Translations under genes and position numbers: made by a program | Assembly: GCA_964035795.1 (NCBI GenBank) | Contig: OZ038321.1 | Location: 27,282,459-27,346,458, forward strand | Length of the DNA: 64,000 bases | Direction: 5' to 3' | Origin: Pterobdella sp. o SKG-2022 | Taxonomy: Eukaryota; Annelida; Clitellata; Hirudinida; Piscicolidae | In this document: one piece after another, positions 60,101-64,000 of the stretch | How positions within the stretch are numbered: position 1 is the first letter of the stretch | Layout: every line of letters begins with the position of its first letter | Notes under the pieces: model-generated | Database searches by the model: none | What the model was told of the DNA's origin: nothing | The model's input: only the letters and a program-made list of their open reading frames with translations

Positions 60101-63100
60101 TGGGTGAGAAAAGGGGCTTCGTTGGACACTATTGGACGGCTCCATATTTTTTATCGCATTTGTTATCACTCTGTTGTTTAAGATTATTTTTTCTGTTATT
60201 GGTTATCGGTAGCTTTATTATTGTTGCAAGTGTATTTTGAGGGTTTAATTTGCGGTTGATATCATATTTTTCATGTAATCTTTCGAGTAGTAGCGCTTGC
60301 TAGTATAGCTTATTGCACCAGTTATTTTTATGATGTTGTCAAGGACGTCAACATTATTATTTTGCTATCATTGTGTTTTTATTGATTTTTTTGAAAAAAT
60401 GAAATTTGACATCACAAGTATGTTGACTTTCCAGTTGGGTAGATGTTGATGGTTTTTTAATAGAACCCTTTTTAATTTTTTTTAATTAACCTTTTTGAGA
60501 AGCACCTTTACGTTTTTTTCACAACAAGAATGATGCAGAAGAAGCAACAACGTAATGATGCCAAGGAGAACAAAGTGTATCTTCTCACATGACTACAATT
60601 GACTGAAGTTGCGTGACTAATGAAGTTATCATAAAGATTAAATTAGGAATCAAAACACATACCATAGCCTAAATAACCTAGAAAACTTCATTGATAAGAA
60701 TAGAAGAGCAATTATACAAGAAATCATCAAGCGAAACAACGCTAATTACGAGCACCATAATAATAACAATAATTGCACTGAAACAAACAAAATTATAGGA
60801 CTCTCTAATGGTCTCTAGTAAATTCTTTATTTACCCAACCAAACTACACTTTCCTTCAGATAGTAGTATCGTCCATTTTTCAAACATTTTCATGAACCAT
60901 TAGTATAACTTGACAAAAAAGATAAAATAATTTAAGAAAAAAAATGTATTATTGCTTCCAAGAAGAACCGCATGGCTGTTAAGCTAGAAAAAGCTTTAAC
61001 AATTTCACCGTATGGACATTGGTATATGAGTAAGCAACCATCGAACTCCTCCTAACTTAGTTTACTGAAGAAGCGATAAAAAACACGGTTTGTGAGCGTT
61101 ATATTGTTTTGTTTTCAGTTTTTATTTCTACTTTTTAACAAAGGCAATAAAATTTCATTGCAAATTGGTGCATATGCTGTTTCTTATATGGAGATAGGCA
61201 ACAAGTGGGCTTGGAGTTTTAAAAGATTTAGAAGTATTACTCGAAATGAGATCACTAAAAATATTTTTGGGGTGAAATTATTTTACAGACGAATGCTTGG
61301 GTGGACGAGCAATGAAGCCAATGCGATTTAAGATCGCTCGTAAATGGTTTTTAAGAATTTTTTGAAACTTTTTTTTCAAAAGTTTATGAGAAAAGTTTTG
61401 TATGAAACATTTAAAAATGAAGTTAAAGAAAAAATTATTTTAATTTCAATGTATTTCCAACTCTTTGAACTATTAATTCGTTTAATAGGCTGGAAAAGAA
61501 TTTTAAAAATTTAATGGACTTCTGTTTCATTTATTCTTTCACGCTTGTGTAAAAAACTGTGTCAAAATTGTTTTGTTCCTACCAGCTAAACTTTATACAT
61601 TTATAAATTGCTTCAAAATATATTCCCTACGATTGCGTTTTTAAATAATAACAAGTAAACAAAGAATCCAAACTTTTGTCGTATCAGTTTCATGCAGAGA
61701 CTCCACTATTTAGAACGCTAAAATAAAATTTTAGTTGTTTTTAAAATAAGTTGAGTTTTATTTCTCAGTTTTGGATATTTTAAAAATGAATTACTCTTTA
61801 AATTTAGCGAAGCACTTGAAAAAATTTTTTTCGTAAATTGTTGAAAAACAGATTGCTGATGTCGTATGTTCTTAGTAGTTTTGAATTAATTAAAACACAC
61901 TTTTGGTTAGTGATAAAGTTTTTAAAAGAACATGTGAAACAACTTTTATTCAACTAAAGCTTTCTATAAATTGTTGATGAAGAAAAGAAAAAGAAGCAAA
62001 TGTCAAAACAAATAAGAGAACCTAGCAATTAATCCAACTTTCCACTAATAAAATTTCGAAAATAAAATATGAAACACGCAACAAGAGTAGTTAAAACAAA
62101 AAAACTGAAAGAGAATTGAATATTAATAAAACTGCTATATGCATCTGGTTAAAAAGCCTTCAATATAAAATTCCTCTCAAAAAAAAATGTGAAAAAATTA
62201 AAAATTAAGCAAATAATTTTCATTCAAAAATATTTTCAACAAAAATAAAACTTGGAAATTAACAAACTTTTGTTCAGAAACGAACAAAATAAGGGTCTTA
62301 TAATAACTGAAATAAGGTCCTAAATATAAATTATAGAAGTTAAACTTGATTCATCTTTCTATACATAATGCAAGTTTTTATAAATCACAATTACATAAAA
62401 TACATGTATTAAAAAGCCTTTTTGCTCTCATTCTCATGATGAATTATGCTATAAAGATTGTTTTCTTTCAAAGTTAAAGCGCATTTTAATGCTTGGAAGC
62501 GAAAAAATATAAATCCATTATTTAGTATGTTTGTTAAACATGTGTTACTAATCGTCCCAAAACTAAAAACTCTTTAAGATATGACCACATTTGAGGGTTT
62601 TCAATCTAGTTGAAAAAGTTTTTCTCCAAAGATTCGTTTTGAAAAAAAATTAGCGTTGTTAGTTAAACGGGAAATCTAAATGAAAACTCGGTGCATGCAT
62701 ACCTGGCCCATTAGTTATGTTTTCACACAAAACAGCACTTGGGTGCGTGTACATTAATTTATCGTTAAAATTTTGGCCAATACTTAAACTTCTCAGTCAT
62801 TTTCATAATATTTTGAAATCTTACAGATCATATAAGACCTTAAAACTTTTAAATGTTCGTTCAGGATTACTCATATTTCAGCAATACACCTACAAAAATT
62901 ATATGTAAAGTGTTTCGTCGCATAAGATTCAAAGCTTAAAGGTTCAGTCGAAATAATTCAAACACAATATGAAGATTTTAATAAGAGCTCCCTTTATACG
63001 TCCAACGTGCTTTTAGCATTTCGTGACCTGTATTTTTCTGCCTTTATGAATATTGATTTGGAATTCGGGATTTATAAATCAAAACGACAATATTCAGTTT

Positions 63101-64000
63101 TTCCCGTTTAATTAGTTAAAAAATTATTCAAAAGAATTTTTCGTGGACTTCAATTAAAACAAAATTGAGTTTTTTCTATTAAATAATTCTAATCCTCAAT
63201 ACGACTTCCACGGCAAAGTACTGTGATGGGGTTGAAATTTTTGAGAATTAGTTATTGAGAATAATCGTAACTGAAATTGCTTCATTCTTAAACACTAACA
63301 CTGGAAGTTTAAATGTTATATTCAGGTACATTAAAGAATAACCTCGAAAGATTGCACAAAACTAGAATTTATTGCTAATTTAAACATTTGCTGAAGCTTG
63401 CATATTTTATTAGCAAGTGGAATCATTTATTTGGAAAAAGACAAAAATAGAGTATAGTTTAAATGATATAAAAATAGAAACTATATTTAGATTAAAAAAT
63501 CTTAAAAAATGAATTTTTTTATATGTTTTATATAACGTTGAAAAAAAAATCGACTTTTGCTAATTAAAAAATTCTCACAACCACTTAATAAGAAATTATA
63601 CTTAATTAAAACCAGTCAAACGTTTCAATATAAAAACGTTGTCAACCATTGAAAAAGTTGATTGAATCAAACAAGATTTGTGGGATTTATAAATCACAAA
63701 CACAGTTGTAAAAAAATATTGGACCAATTAGTTTTTCTAGTTTTTTATATTTTATTTTCTTATCTCGACCAAACAAGTCAAATGTAAGTTTAAAAAAATA
63801 AATGACTGCACAAAATCAGAAAGTCAATTTTCACGTTTTTCAAAATGAAACCAATTTTTTAAAGATACTTTGATAAACCGAAGGATATTTGTTTTTGTAC
63901 TATTACTAGTATTTTTTGATAATTGTATTAACACGTTTTATGTTGTTATTATTCTTCAAACCCAAAAGTATTGTTTGAAATGATCCACTCTATTCATCAA
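57171..64000. other. AT-rich right end, no gene recognised
   Basis: The longest open frame in the window outside the two genes (58191-58688, 165 codons, plus) is here. Its Lys/Asn/Phe-rich composition follows the local AT bias, and no motif supports it. Weak exon-like patches occur at 59863-59992 (plus, after CTCATTCTCAATAG) and 60520-60590. Nothing firm is seen. Confidence 0.6.

Noticed and set aside
61268..61371. Plus-strand last exon (ECLGGRAMKPMRFKIARKW) after TTATTTTACAG
   Set aside because: A second frame is open as well, no upstream exon was found and no homology is evident.
1..64000. CRISPR arrays, bacterial operons, insertion sequences, rRNA genes
   Set aside because: None seen. 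Repeats are microsatellites or eukaryotic mobile elements, and the two recognised genes have spliceosomal introns.

Overview
The window is AT-rich animal genomic DNA. Short exon-sized islands with near-balanced base composition sit in long AT-rich introns with GT-AG borders. There are many microsatellites and decayed mobile elements, and no bacterial-style operons. The protein families (anoctamin 8 and an FMRFamide-receptor-like GPCR) and a tRNA-derived SINE point to an invertebrate bilaterian. The species cannot be named from this sequence.

Layout: (1) Positions 954-17123, minus strand: an anoctamin-8 (ANO8/TMEM16H) orthologue. Sixteen exons were joined by reading frame and splice phase; only the first is tentative. 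The gene runs off the left edge, so the last membrane segment and C-terminal tail are missing. (2) Positions 17124-30509: intergenic, with repeats and a few unresolved exon-like islands. (3) Positions 30510-47708, minus strand: a complete rhodopsin-class neuropeptide receptor in six exons, about 366 residues, with two introns of about 7.7 and 6.9 kb. One 57-bp exon supplies the missing second extracellular loop. (4) Positions 47709-64000: mostly AT-rich sequence with a cluster of minus-strand exon-like segments (51.5-55.6 kb) that may be an unidentified gene, a LINE fossil near 57 kb and a 117-bp inverted-repeat element.

The repeat layer is the least explained part. It contains a tRNA-derived SINE family (three copies), a second dispersed family whose end reads TTTATATAGCGC (three copies), elements sharing AAAAGCTTCGT (five sites), pogo/Tigger-like remnants (two copies), and several hairpins and tandem duplications. 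A pure (CA)n tract of about 83 bp forms the whole 3' end of one ANO8 intron.

ANO8 proteins work at contacts between endoplasmic reticulum and plasma membrane, and the GPCR should bind a neuropeptide at the cell surface. They share only orientation here; nothing shows they are co-regulated. All exon joins were made by eye and have no transcript support.
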